Shown here piece after piece: positions 27,106 through 35,528 of a stretch of DNA of 64,000 bases (within the stretch, counting starts at the first letter, position 1; every line of letters begins with the position of its first letter). This DNA comes from Phycisphaeraceae bacterium (lineage in GTDB: Bacteria; Planctomycetota; Phycisphaerae; Phycisphaerales; Phycisphaeraceae): assembly GCA_020851735.1 (NCBI GenBank), contig JADZCD010000011.1, positions 1-64,000 of the forward strand. The letters run 5' to 3'. The notes under the pieces were generated by a model that was not told where the DNA came from, ran no database searches, and was given only the letters and a program-made list of their open reading frames with translations. A program made the translations under genes and the position numbers.

Positions 27106-28272
27106 ATGAGCCTTGATCTTCATAGCGTGCAAACCAAGTGTCGGCAGGCCCGTGAGGGTTTGTGGCAGAACAGTCAGGGCGTGCTGGGCTACGACCAGCC
27201 CGTGCTGTGGGAGGGCGGAGTCTACGGAGGCATCTGGCTGGAGTGCGGCCCGCACGAGGCGTCGATTTTTGCCGGGCATGATCCCAAGGCGATTCCCATC
27301 GCCATCGCCAGCCACCGGGTTTTCTATCACCATCAGCGGGAAGACGGGCAATTCCCCTGCTGGATCAAGACCGATCAGATGGCGTACAGCCAGATTCAGA
27401 TGGTGGTGCCGATCGCGTCCACGGCCCTGGATGTCTATCAGCTCAGCGGGGACAGACAGTTTCTCATTGACAGCTACGCAGCCTGCGCCCGCTGGGACGA
27501 TTGGCTGGCCAAATATCGCAACACGCGCGGCACGGGCTTGTGCGAGTGCTTTGTGGAGTATGACACCGGGCACGACAACAGCCCGCGTTTTGCCCACGGC
27601 ATGTTGCGCGAATGTCCCGGCGGGGACGCCCGCAACTGCCCGACGGGATTCAACCTGCCGTGGCTTTCGCCGGACCTGTCAGCCACGGTTTACGGTGGGC
27701 GTGTGGCCCTGGCAAAGATGGCCGAACTGCTGAGCAAGCCGCAGGAAGCCAAGCAGTGGCGTGACCGAGCGGAGGCGATTCAAAAGGCGATCATGGCCCA
27801 CTGCTACGATCCGGCCAGCGAGTGTTTTTATGATCGGGACATGACGGGACAGTTCGTGCGCGTGCGCGGGGACGCGATGCTGCGGGTGCTGATGGAGCAC
27901 GTGGTGGATCAGCCGACGTTCGACCGCATCGCCAAGCGGCACCTGTTTAACCCCGAGGCGTTCTGGACGCCGTATCCGTTCCCGTCGATCGCGGCGGACG
28001 ATCCGACGTTCGTGCGGGCCTTGCCGGGCAATTCCTGGGGCGGAGCGAGCCAGGCCTTGGCGGCGCTGCGGGCTCCGCGCTGGCTGCCGCACTACGGGTG
28101 CCAGAAGCAGTTAGAGCACCTGATGCGGCCATGGGTCCAGTCGCTGGTGCGGGCCAAGGCGTTTATGCAGCAATTAAATCCCTGGACGGGCGAGCCGTTG
28201 TTTTCCGAAGGGTATTCGCCGGCTATGCTGGTGATGATTGATTTCGCGGCCCGCCTGGGATTTGGCGCCTAG
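27106..28272 (+). CDS. Alpha/alpha-barrel glycosidase (MGH1/GH63-like)
   Basis: 388 residues. Helical-toroid pattern with YHHQREDGQFPCWIKTD near residue 73, LDVYQLSGDRQFLIDSYAAC near 110, YDTGHDNSPRF near 153 and LPGNSWGGASQALAALRA near 305; this resembles the mannosylglycerate-hydrolase-like/GH63 and trehalase folds, which cleave alpha-glucosides by inversion. Substrate unknown. No signal peptide. The sulfatase gene starts 45 bases downstream on the same strand, so the two are probably one transcript. A terminator just upstream separates it from the preceding gene. Confidence 0.75.
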   Translation: MSLDLHSVQTKCRQAREGLWQNSQGVLGYDQPVLWEGGVYGGIWLECGPHEASIFAGHDPKAIPIAIASHRVFYHHQREDGQFPCWIKTDQMAYSQIQMVVPIASTALDVYQLSGDRQFLIDSYAACARWDDWLAKYRNTRGTGLCECFVEYDTGHDNSPRFAHGMLRECPGGDARNCPTGFNLPWLSPDLSATVYGGRVALAKMAELLSKPQEAKQWRDRAEAIQKAIMAHCYDPASECFYDRDMTGQFVRVRGDAMLRVLMEHVVDQPTFDRIAKRHLFNPEAFWTPYPFPSIAADDPTFVRALPGNSWGGASQALAALRAPRWLPHYGCQKQLEHLMRPWVQSLVRAKAFMQQLNPWTGEPLFSEGYSPAMLVMIDFAARLGFGA

Positions 28273-28317
28273 GGCGGCGCAAAAGCGTATGGGCGGTATA
28301 CAGCAGGGGTGACAGGG

Positions 28318-29724
28318 ATGGCTGGGCCCAATATTCTCTTGTTCCTGACCGATGACCACGGTCCGTGGTCGTTAGGGTGCTACGGCAACAGCGAGTGCCG
28401 ATCACCGACGCTGGATCGTCTGGCGGCGGAGGGCGTGCGTTTTGCCAACGCCTTTACGCCGTGCCCGGTCTGCTCGCCGGCGCGGGCGTGTCTGCTGACG
28501 GGGCGCACGCCGTCGCAGGTGGGAATTCACGACTGGCTTTGGGAGGTTGACCCGCAGATCGGTGACCGTGACTGGCTGGCGGAGGAAATCACGCTGCCGC
28601 AGTTGTTGCAGCAAGCGGGATATTACTGCGGGCTGTCGGGCAAGTGGCACTTAGGGCAGTCGCATAAAACGCCGCGGGGATTTGACTGGTGCTTCGGCTT
28701 GCCGCGCCGGCAGGGCAAGCACATTCAGGAATACACGTACCACCTTAACAACGAGCCGGTGACGCTCACGGGCAACAAGACGGGATTCATCACGGATTAC
28801 GCGCTGCGTTTTCTGGAGCAGGCGCCGGCGGATCGGCCGTTTTTCCTCAACGTGGGCTACATCGCCACACATTCGCCCTACGGCGAGCACGAGCCTGATT
28901 TGATGGCTTCGTACGCGGGGGCGTCGTTTAGGGATATTCCCGTGTACGAGCCGCACCCCTGGCATAAGAACGAGGGGATGATCAACGGCGATCAATTCTC
29001 GCCGCACGATTTGCGCCGGTTGTATGCCGGCTATTACGCGGCGGTGACGGACATGGATCGCCACATGCGGCGCATTTTCGATGCGCTGGGCCGGCAAGGG
29101 CGATTGGATGACACGCTGGTGATTTATACGGCGGACCACGGCTGTGCGCTGGGGCATCAGGGTTTCTGGGGCAAGGGTAACAGCACCCGGCCGCTGAACA
29201 TGTATGAGGTTTCCCTGCGCGTGCCGCTGTTGATGCGCTGGCCGGGGCGGATTCCGGCGGGCAAGGTGGTGGCGGATGGCGTGGATCACTACGACCATTT
29301 CAAGGCGATCTGCGCGGTGGCGGGCGTGGACCTGGAGCGAGCGCATCTGGCGGAGCGGCGCTATCCGGGGCGGAGCCTTTGGCCGCTGGCGTGTGGGCAG
29401 ACGATCGCGGATTGGCGGCAGACCCGCTTCGGAGAATACGGCGACCTGCGGATGATCCGCACGCCGGGGCACAAGCTGGTGCGGCGGTATGGACACCGGC
29501 CGGATGAGTTGTTCGACCTGCGGCAGGACCCGTTGGAGAAAAACAATCTGGCGGCACAGCCGACGGCGGCGGATCTACGCGCGACGATGGAAGCGGAGTT
29601 GGAGGAATTTTACGCCAAGCACGACGATCCCCGGCACAGCGGCCTGCGGGTCAAGGAACTACCCAAGCAAAACGACGCGGCGGAAGCGTGGCGGGATGGC
29701 CTGCGCGAGGCGCGCTTCCCGTGA
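28318..29724 (+). CDS. Type I (formylglycine) sulfatase
   Basis: 468 residues. Cys52 in CSPARACLLTGR is the residue converted to formylglycine by an FGE or anaerobic maturase, neither of which is in the window. Metal ligands are visible at LFLTDDHG (start) and YTADHGCALG (about residue 272), and the Lys of SGKWHLGQ (about 108) is in place. It removes sulfate esters, most often from sulfated polysaccharides. No clear signal peptide is present, unlike many planctomycete sulfatases, so it may act in the cytosol on imported fragments. ATG 28318 with AGGGG upstream is preferred to GTG 28309. Probably co-transcribed with the glycosidase upstream. Confidence 0.93.
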   Translation: MAGPNILLFLTDDHGPWSLGCYGNSECRSPTLDRLAAEGVRFANAFTPCPVCSPARACLLTGRTPSQVGIHDWLWEVDPQIGDRDWLAEEITLPQLLQQAGYYCGLSGKWHLGQSHKTPRGFDWCFGLPRRQGKHIQEYTYHLNNEPVTLTGNKTGFITDYALRFLEQAPADRPFFLNVGYIATHSPYGEHEPDLMASYAGASFRDIPVYEPHPWHKNEGMINGDQFSPHDLRRLYAGYYAAVTDMDRHMRRIFDALGRQGRLDDTLVIYTADHGCALGHQGFWGKGNSTRPLNMYEVSLRVPLLMRWPGRIPAGKVVADGVDHYDHFKAICAVAGVDLERAHLAERRYPGRSLWPLACGQTIADWRQTRFGEYGDLRMIRTPGHKLVRRYGHRPDELFDLRQDPLEKNNLAAQPTAADLRATMEAELEEFYAKHDDPRHSGLRVKELPKQNDAAEAWRDGLREARFP

Positions 29725-29786
29725 ACGAAAATGGGCGTGCGGGCAGGCAGTGTTTAGGAAATCCCCCCACCAAACACGCGGAGAGT

Positions 29787-29915
29787 TTCACCACAGAGAT
29801 CACGGTCTTCGACCCTGAGGCTGAGTTTTGGGCTCAGACCCGAAGGGAGAACACGGAGGCGAACCAGAATTCCCGATTTTAGATTCCTGTGCCTTGCCTC
29901 TGTGCTCTTTGGTAC
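29787..29915. repeat. Inverted ACCACAGAG element between sulfatase and efp
   Basis: The left arm TTCACCACAGAGATCACGG and right arm GCCTCTGTGCTCTTTGGT are imperfect inverted repeats. Between them are GAACACGGAGG and a small hairpin around GAGTTTTGGGCTC. It looks like a dispersed non-coding element, but only this copy is in the window. Confidence 0.5.
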
Positions 29916-29942
29916 ACAACGATTTTCGACCACCCCGGGCCC

Positions 29943-30497
29943 TTACGCCCTGGAGAGATACGAGCCGTCCTCGGTGCTGATGCGGATTTTTTCGCCGATG
30001 GAGATGAAAGCGGGCACTTTGGTTTTCAGGCCCGTTTCCATGGTGGCTTCTTTCATCACGTTGGTCACCGTGCCGCCCTTGACGCCGGGGGGGGTGTCCT
30101 TGACCACCAGGTCCACGGTCTTGGGCAGTTCCACCTGCACGGCTTTGCCTTCGGTGAAGAGCACAAAGAGCTGGGTGTTGGGTTTTAAGTATTTCATGGA
30201 CTCGCCGACGAGTTCCTCGATCAGGTTGAACTGGTCGTAATTCTGGGTGTCCATGAAGACGTACCCGCTGCTGTCGGCGTAGAGGTATTCGACCTCGCGG
30301 CGGTCCATGTTGACCTGTTCGACTTCCTCGCCGCTGCGGAGGCGCTTTTCGATGATCGAGCCGTCGGGAATCCGCTTGAGCTTGACCTGAATGAAGGCCC
30401 GCAGGTTGCCGGGGGTCACGTGCTGGAATTGGGTGATCAGGAAGATGTTGCCTTCCATCTTGATCGCCATACCGGGTCGAAGATCCGTGGATTTCAC
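29943..30497 (-). CDS. efp: Translation elongation factor P
   Basis: 184-residue three-domain factor that helps the ribosome through polyproline stretches. The start KSTDLRPGMAIKMEGNIFLI, the middle VEYLYADSSGYVFMDTQNY and the end IRISTEDGSYLSRA are typical. The loop that reaches the peptidyl-transferase centre reads HVTPGNLRAF: the position normally occupied by a modified Lys (or a rhamnosylated Arg) is Asn31, with Arg33 two residues on. This may mark a subgroup with no modification or a different one. No modification gene (epmA, epmB, earP) is nearby. Transcribed alone on the minus strand. Confidence 0.94.
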   Translation of the reverse strand: MKSTDLRPGMAIKMEGNIFLITQFQHVTPGNLRAFIQVKLKRIPDGSIIEKRLRSGEEVEQVNMDRREVEYLYADSSGYVFMDTQNYDQFNLIEELVGESMKYLKPNTQLFVLFTEGKAVQVELPKTVDLVVKDTPPGVKGGTVTNVMKEATMETGLKTKVPAFISIGEKIRISTEDGSYLSRA

Positions 30498-30664
30498 AGC
30501 CCAAGCTCCTTATGCCTGCCGCTAGGAATCAGCCCCGCAGGCACGCATGTCCGCGTTTTGGCCTTGCAGTAAGGCCGAAGATTCTACCCGAAGTCGAGTT
30601 AATGGCGAATAGGCGGGCTCGGCGGACCAAAAGGCGGGTTTTCCTATGATCGGCGAGTCCGGCT

Positions 30665-31660
30665 ATGATGGCATGTTTTCAGAAGGCTTTAACTGTGATT
30701 TCAAGCCCCACGCCGACATCTCGCCGCTATGGTTTATGGCTGGCATTTATCGGTATTTACCTGATCTGGGGATCGACGTATCTGGCGATTCGCTTTGCGG
30801 TGGAGACGATGCCCCCTTTTCTGATGGCGGGGGCGCGGTTTCTGTCGGCGGGGCTGGTGTTGTATCCGTTGGTCCGGTTGCAGGGGGCGCCGGCGCCAAG
30901 AAACGAGCACTGGCGGTCGGCCATGATTCTGGGGTGTCTGATGCTTTTGGGCGGCAACGGGCTGGTGTCGTGGGCCGAGCAATGGCTGCCCTCGGGGATC
31001 ACCGCGTTGATCATCGGGTCCACGCCGTTGTGGTTTAACGTTTTAGACTGGCTGTTTTTTGCCGGCCCGCGCCCGACGGGCCGAAGGTTGGCGGGCATTG
31101 TGCTGGGGTTTGCGGGGATTTATCTGCTGGTGCGCCCGGAGAATCTTTCCGACGGGTCGTTTAACCCGCTGGCGGTGGCGGCGGTGCTGATTGGGTGCGT
31201 GTCGTTCGCGTTCGGGTCGCTGTATTCGCGGAGCCTAGAGCACCCGCCGTCGCTGTTTCTGACCAGTGCCATGCAGATGATCGCGGGAGGCGCGGCCATG
31301 GTGATTCTCGGCTCGCTTAAGGGCGAATGGCAGTTGGCGGATCCGGCGTTGTTTTCCACGCGGTCGATTCTGGCGATGGCGTATCTGATTGTCATCGGCT
31401 CGCTGTTGGGATTCAGCGCGTACGTGTATCTGCTGCGCCATGCCGCGCCGGCGGCGGTATCGACGTATGCGTACGTCAATCCCGTGGTGGCGGTGTTCCT
31501 AGGCTATGCCTTGGCGAATGAAACGCTGGGGGCGTCGGCGCTGCTGGCCGCGGCGATGGTGGTGGTGTCGGTGATCTTGATCACCGCGCCGGATCACCTT
31601 TTGGCCAAGCTGGGGTTGGTCCGGGCTGCCACAGCGACAGACGAGGCGACAAAGAATTGA
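30665..31660 (+). CDS. EamA/DMT family transporter
   Basis: 331-residue permease with about ten hydrophobic helices arranged as two EamA repeats. GIYLIWGSTYLAIRFAVETM (about 29-48) and GCLMLLGGNGLVSWAEQW (about 89-106) are typical of the YedA-like branch, and the second repeat ends SAYVYLLRHAAPAAVSTYAY, VNPVVAVFLGYAL. Members export amino acids or other metabolites; the substrate here is unknown. Two in-frame ATGs (30665, 30668) are adjacent. It converges on the nuoA gene. Confidence 0.88.
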   Translation: MMACFQKALTVISSPTPTSRRYGLWLAFIGIYLIWGSTYLAIRFAVETMPPFLMAGARFLSAGLVLYPLVRLQGAPAPRNEHWRSAMILGCLMLLGGNGLVSWAEQWLPSGITALIIGSTPLWFNVLDWLFFAGPRPTGRRLAGIVLGFAGIYLLVRPENLSDGSFNPLAVAAVLIGCVSFAFGSLYSRSLEHPPSLFLTSAMQMIAGGAAMVILGSLKGEWQLADPALFSTRSILAMAYLIVIGSLLGFSAYVYLLRHAAPAAVSTYAYVNPVVAVFLGYALANETLGASALLAAAMVVVSVILITAPDHLLAKLGLVRAATATDEATKN

Positions 31661-31714
31661 CGCGCCGATGGCCCGCCCCCCCACTGCCGCGGCTTGGGTT
31701 AAGGAATGGGCAAA

Positions 31715-32110
31715 TCAGTCGTAGCGGAAGACGCCCTTGCGCCAGGCGTAAAGGAAGGCGATGACGCTGGTCAGGAGGAAGAACAAGACCCTGGCCAGGA
31801 ACAGGGGGCGCAGGGCGCTTTGCTCAGCCAGGCTGGGGAAAACCACCGCCCAGGGGTAGAGAAAGACGATTTCCACATCGAAGAGCAGAAACGTCATGGC
31901 CACGATGTAGAAGCGGACATTAAACCGCCGGCGGGCGGTGCCGATGGGGTTCATGCCCGATTCGTAGGTCATGCCCTTGATCTTGCCCTGCCGATGCGGG
32001 CCCAAGACGTGGGTCAGAATCAGATTGCCGAAGGCGAAACCCAGGGCCAGGACCAGCAGCAGGACTAATGGTCCAAAGTGGCTGAACTCGGTCTGGGCAA
32101 GGGTGGGCAT
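31715..32110 (-). CDS. nuoA: NADH-quinone oxidoreductase subunit A
   Basis: 131-residue membrane subunit of respiratory complex I. Three helices are visible, and the loop YESGMNPIGTARRRFNVRFY followed by FLLFDVEIVFLYPWA is the family hallmark with its conserved acidic residues. nuoA usually heads a nuo operon; here no other nuo gene is within reach on either side, as it lies between a convergent DMT transporter and the divergent thyX gene. The remaining subunits must be elsewhere. Confidence 0.93.
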   Translation of the reverse strand: MPTLAQTEFSHFGPLVLLLVLALGFAFGNLILTHVLGPHRQGKIKGMTYESGMNPIGTARRRFNVRFYIVAMTFLLFDVEIVFLYPWAVVFPSLAEQSALRPLFLARVLFFLLTSVIAFLYAWRKGVFRYD

Positions 32111-32205
32111 ATGGCGGATTAGTTTAGCGAAGCGCCGGGGAAAAGCTCAAATCGGTGGGTGGGGCTTAAGCATGGAACGGGCGGATTCGCCAGTCGGTAT
32201 TGCCT

Positions 32206-32240
32206 TTCCCTGACCCCCAATCCCTAACCCCCAACTCCCT
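32206..32240. repeat. CCCCCAATCCCTAACCCCCAA element upstream of thyX
   Basis: ACCCCCAATCCCTAACCCCC, the complement of the GGGGGTTAGGGATTGGGGG repeat at 39758-39786; a related run lies at 12106-12140. Confidence 0.75.
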
Positions 32241-32255
32241 GGTTATCATAAAGCC

Positions 32256-33143
32256 ATGCCAGTTGATTTAAACGCCATCGTTATTCAGAAAAAGGCCTTT
32301 GACGGTCCGACTTTCGACGTCATGGACGGAGCAGCCCGCTGGGAGGTTAAGGTCCACGAGCACGGGCTGATCGCCCTGGTGGACGCCATGCCGCGGCTGG
32401 TGCCGGTGGGTCAGACGGCTGACAGCGCCATCGTGCAGGCGGCCAGGGTTTCTTACGGGGCGGGGACGAAGAAGGTCAACGAGGACCGCGGGCTGATCCG
32501 CTACCTGCTGCGGCATCGGCACACCACGCCGTTTGAGATGATTGAGTTCAAATTCCACGTGGCCATGCCGATCTTCGTGGCCCGGCAGTGGATCCGCCAC
32601 CGCACCGCCAACGTCAACGAATACTCCGCCCGCTACTCGGTGGTGCCTGATCGCTTCTATCGCCCGACGGCGGACAACGTGCGGCAGCAGTCGCTGGCCA
32701 ACCGCCAGGGCGGCGAGCAACTGGTGGACGATCTGACCGCCCAGCAGTTTCTGGATTACCTGGCCAAGACCGAGGCCCACTACCGCGAGTACGAAGAGCT
32801 TTTAAACAAGGGCGTGAGCCGGGAACTGGCCCGCATCGGTTTGCCGCTGGGCATTTATACGGAGTGGTACTGGAAGTGCGACCTGCACAATATTTTGCAC
32901 TTTCTGTCGCTGCGGATGGACGCGCACGCCCAGCAGGAGATCCGCGATTACGCGTACGCGATGTTCGCGCTGATTCGGCCGATCGTGCCGGTGGTGGCCG
33001 AGGCCTTTTTGGATTATGAATTCGAGGGCGTGCACTTAACGCGGCTGGAAATCGAGGCTCTGCGCTCGGGTAAACCGCTGGCCAGCGACAACAAGCGGGA
33101 ACAGGCGGAGTGGGAAGAAAAACGCAAGACGATGGGGCTGTGA
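32256..33143 (+). CDS. thyX: Flavin-dependent thymidylate synthase
   Basis: 295-residue enzyme that makes dTMP from dUMP with methylene-THF and FAD/NADPH. The ThyX signature reads RHRTANVNEYSARYS (about residues 112-126), with the upstream RHRHTTPFEMIEFKFHV also typical and the C-terminal RMDAHAQQEIRDYA intact. The product is THF, linking it to the folate cyclo-ligase at 15016. The N-terminal 40 residues form a family-specific extension. A tRNA-Val gene follows 20 bases after the stop. Confidence 0.95.
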   Translation: MPVDLNAIVIQKKAFDGPTFDVMDGAARWEVKVHEHGLIALVDAMPRLVPVGQTADSAIVQAARVSYGAGTKKVNEDRGLIRYLLRHRHTTPFEMIEFKFHVAMPIFVARQWIRHRTANVNEYSARYSVVPDRFYRPTADNVRQQSLANRQGGEQLVDDLTAQQFLDYLAKTEAHYREYEELLNKGVSRELARIGLPLGIYTEWYWKCDLHNILHFLSLRMDAHAQQEIRDYAYAMFALIRPIVPVVAEAFLDYEFEGVHLTRLEIEALRSGKPLASDNKREQAEWEEKRKTMGL

Positions 33144-33163
33144 ACACGACGGCTGGATGAATC

Positions 33164-33237
33164 GGGCGATTAGCTCAGTTGGCTAGAGCACATCCCTTAC
33201 AAGGATGGGGTCACAGGTTCGAGTCCTGTATCGCCCA
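33164..33237 (+). tRNA. tRNA-Val (TAC)
   Basis: Complete cloverleaf: acceptor GGGCGAT/ATCGCCC with discriminator A, D arm GCTC/GAGC, anticodon stem CATCC/GGATG with loop CTTACAA (anticodon TAC at 33198-33200), T arm ACAGG-TTCGAGT-CCTGT. The 3' CCA is not encoded. Confidence 0.95.
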
Positions 33238-33303
33238 TTGGCGACGAAAATCCGTGGCGGAAGAACAATGGTTTGCGGGGGGACAGGCATCAGCTTGGAC
33301 CAA

Positions 33304-33333
33304 AGAAAAAGCCCACGGAAGGTTCCGTGGGCT
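33304..33333 (-). terminator. Intrinsic terminator of the PilM-fusion operon
   Basis: AGCCCACGGAA/TTCCGTGGGCT hairpin at 33309-33332. On the minus strand it is followed by TTTTTC, so it ends transcripts from the operon that starts at 39049. Confidence 0.8.
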
Positions 33334-33374
33334 GAATGTTTCTTAGGCGGAAACAGCCTGTCGTGATGCAGGCG

Positions 33375-35441
33375 TTACATACGCGGGATCTGATAGCCGG
33401 TGGGCGGCGCGAACTGGTCGGGGGATGAAGGCGTGTCGCTGGGCGGGCCGACGGGCGGCGCGCCGGGGGGTTGGCCGCCGGGGGTCTGCTGGTTGCTGGG
33501 GGAATAGTCCCAAAGCAGTTCGTCGTTCTTAAACACCACCCGCTGCGGGTCGGAATTATCCGAGCGCACGGAGCGGGCCAGAATGGCGTCGGTCGGAACG
33601 TTCAGGAACAGCGCCTGGGTGTCACTGACGCTGCCGGCCTCGTTGTCAATCAGGTCGATAAGGACCAGCCCCAGATCAAAGGTGAGGTCAATTTTCTGGT
33701 CGCGGATGGATTTGGTCTGGGTTCCGCCGATGGCGTCGCCGGGGTGCACGCCCTCAAACGTGCAGGAACGCCACACGCCGTCGTAGAGGTGATACGCCTC
33801 GATGATGGCGGTTTGCTGAGGCGCGGAACCGGCGACCACGAAGAATTGCGTTTGGGGCTCGACGTGCACGGGATCGGTCCAGGCGCTGGGCTGGGAACGA
33901 AGGACCAGTTGTTCCGCCAGGGGTTTCTGTTCGGCGGTCAGATTCTGCTGACGCTGATAGAGGGGATTGAGCAGGCCCAGAATCAGGCGATAGCGGTAGG
34001 TTTTGCCCGGCGCCACGGCGATGTCGTGGGCCCAGCACTTGATGGTGTCCACTTTTTCAGCTTTGCTGTCGGCCGCGGAGGAGGAGTCCGCGGAGCTGGC
34101 CCCGGGCGAGGTGAAGAAGTCCGGCGGCAGGGTGACGCCGGGCGGCAAGGCGGATGAACTGATCCCGGCTGGCTGATTGACGCGACCGGCGGAGCTGCCG
34201 ACCTCCACGCCTTGACGGGCGGAGAGCAACAGGTCGTTAAGTTCCTGGGTCTTTTCCTGGACCTGGCGGCGAAGGTCTTCCAGTTGTTCCTGGGGCGTCA
34301 TGCGCCGGGGCGGGCCGGACGGGGTACGGCGCTGCCCGCTGCCGGGACCACCGCCGCCACCTAAGCCGCTGGTGAGGTTAGGGTCCTGCATCTGCGGCGG
34401 AGGAGCGGCGGTGGGCGGAGGAGCGGCCGCGCCACTGCCGCGTCGGGAAGACGAAGCATCGGCGGATTCCACCCGCTTGGCCTGGGAATCGATCTGGCGA
34501 TTGAGCCGGTCTATTTCCTTGTTCAACAGGGCAAGGCGATCGTGCTGTTCGATGGTCAGCACCGAGGCGGGAGCATCGGGAGATCGCCAGGGAGGACCGC
34601 CGGCCAAGGGCAGGAAAGGCGGGCGGGCCAGCAGCTCCTGATTGCCGCGGACCGCGGTGATCACGACGTTAGCCTCGGCGCGGGAAGCCACCGTCAGATG
34701 ACGGAAGCTCATTTGCCCGGGCAACACATCCACCAGCACGGTGGGCCCCCACTGCCCGGTGAGCGGGTCCAGCTCCTGGCGTTCGATGAGGACATCCACG
34801 ACGTAAGTGGCGTTGCGTTGCCAGCTGGTGGGCAGTTGCCGGCCGTCGGCGGTCTGCTGCTGGAGGAGATCGGACCAGGCTTTCATGTCGAACTGGGCGC
34901 CGACGCTGACATAGCGAAAGTCGCGCGGTTGTTCATCGCCGATGATGGCCACGACTTTGGCCATGTCGTTGGGATTTAAGCCGGTTTCCGCCAGCACGCC
35001 GTGGCTGGGCCGGGCCTGGGGATCGGTCGGGGCCGGAGGCGTGGGCAGGTCGTATTTGGCCTCCGGCTCGGCGCCGACCTGGAATTGGCCGCGGGCCAGC
35101 CCGACCAGGCCGAACGGCACCTGAAAACGATCGATGCCGCCGGTGACGGAGCGCTCGAGTTTGGTCTTGATGTCCTGGGCATAGTCGGCCACTTCAAAGC
35201 TGGACAATTCCTGGGGCACCTGGTCCGACGCCACCTTGGCGGACAGGCCATCGGCGGCCCTGGTCACCAGCCCCACGACCTGGCTGGGGGTGGACTGTTC
35301 GGCGGCACGGCCCACGCGCACCTCGACGGTGTAGGGGTTGGCCAGGGAATAGAGCCAGATCATGGTCAAGGCGACGAGAATCGCCAATCCCAGCACGACT
35401 TTTTCAACCAGCGATTGGAGCAATCCCAGATTCTTTTTCAT
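33375..35441 (-). CDS. Third gene of PilM-fusion operon: single-pass periplasmic protein, unknown
   Basis: 688 residues. After a short basic N-terminus there is one membrane helix (about residues 12-33, VEKVVLGLAILVALTMIWLY), and the rest should be periplasmic. A predicted coiled coil (about 298-330, LLNKEIDRLNRQIDSQAKRV) is followed by a Gly/Pro-rich low-complexity linker, a second short coiled coil near 385-405, then a folded C-terminal domain (about 460-640) and a Pro-rich tail. I recognise no family. Position after a PilM-type and a PilO-like gene suggests an alignment-complex or PilP-like partner. GAGGGTG precedes ATG 35441; 87 bases separate it from the second gene, and a terminator follows it. 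Confidence 0.7.
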   Translation of the reverse strand: MKKNLGLLQSLVEKVVLGLAILVALTMIWLYSLANPYTVEVRVGRAAEQSTPSQVVGLVTRAADGLSAKVASDQVPQELSSFEVADYAQDIKTKLERSVTGGIDRFQVPFGLVGLARGQFQVGAEPEAKYDLPTPPAPTDPQARPSHGVLAETGLNPNDMAKVVAIIGDEQPRDFRYVSVGAQFDMKAWSDLLQQQTADGRQLPTSWQRNATYVVDVLIERQELDPLTGQWGPTVLVDVLPGQMSFRHLTVASRAEANVVITAVRGNQELLARPPFLPLAGGPPWRSPDAPASVLTIEQHDRLALLNKEIDRLNRQIDSQAKRVESADASSSRRGSGAAAPPPTAAPPPQMQDPNLTSGLGGGGGPGSGQRRTPSGPPRRMTPQEQLEDLRRQVQEKTQELNDLLLSARQGVEVGSSAGRVNQPAGISSSALPPGVTLPPDFFTSPGASSADSSSAADSKAEKVDTIKCWAHDIAVAPGKTYRYRLILGLLNPLYQRQQNLTAEQKPLAEQLVLRSQPSAWTDPVHVEPQTQFFVVAGSAPQQTAIIEAYHLYDGVWRSCTFEGVHPGDAIGGTQTKSIRDQKIDLTFDLGLVLIDLIDNEAGSVSDTQALFLNVPTDAILARSVRSDNSDPQRVVFKNDELLWDYSPSNQQTPGGQPPGAPPVGPPSDTPSSPDQFAPPTGYQIPRM

Positions 35442-35528
35442 GGCAAGTCACCCTCAATTCTCCAGGCCGGCGAAACCTCTTTAGTGCATCCGCTCCATCA
35501 CGCAAGCCGTCGCGCACGCGCCAAAACT

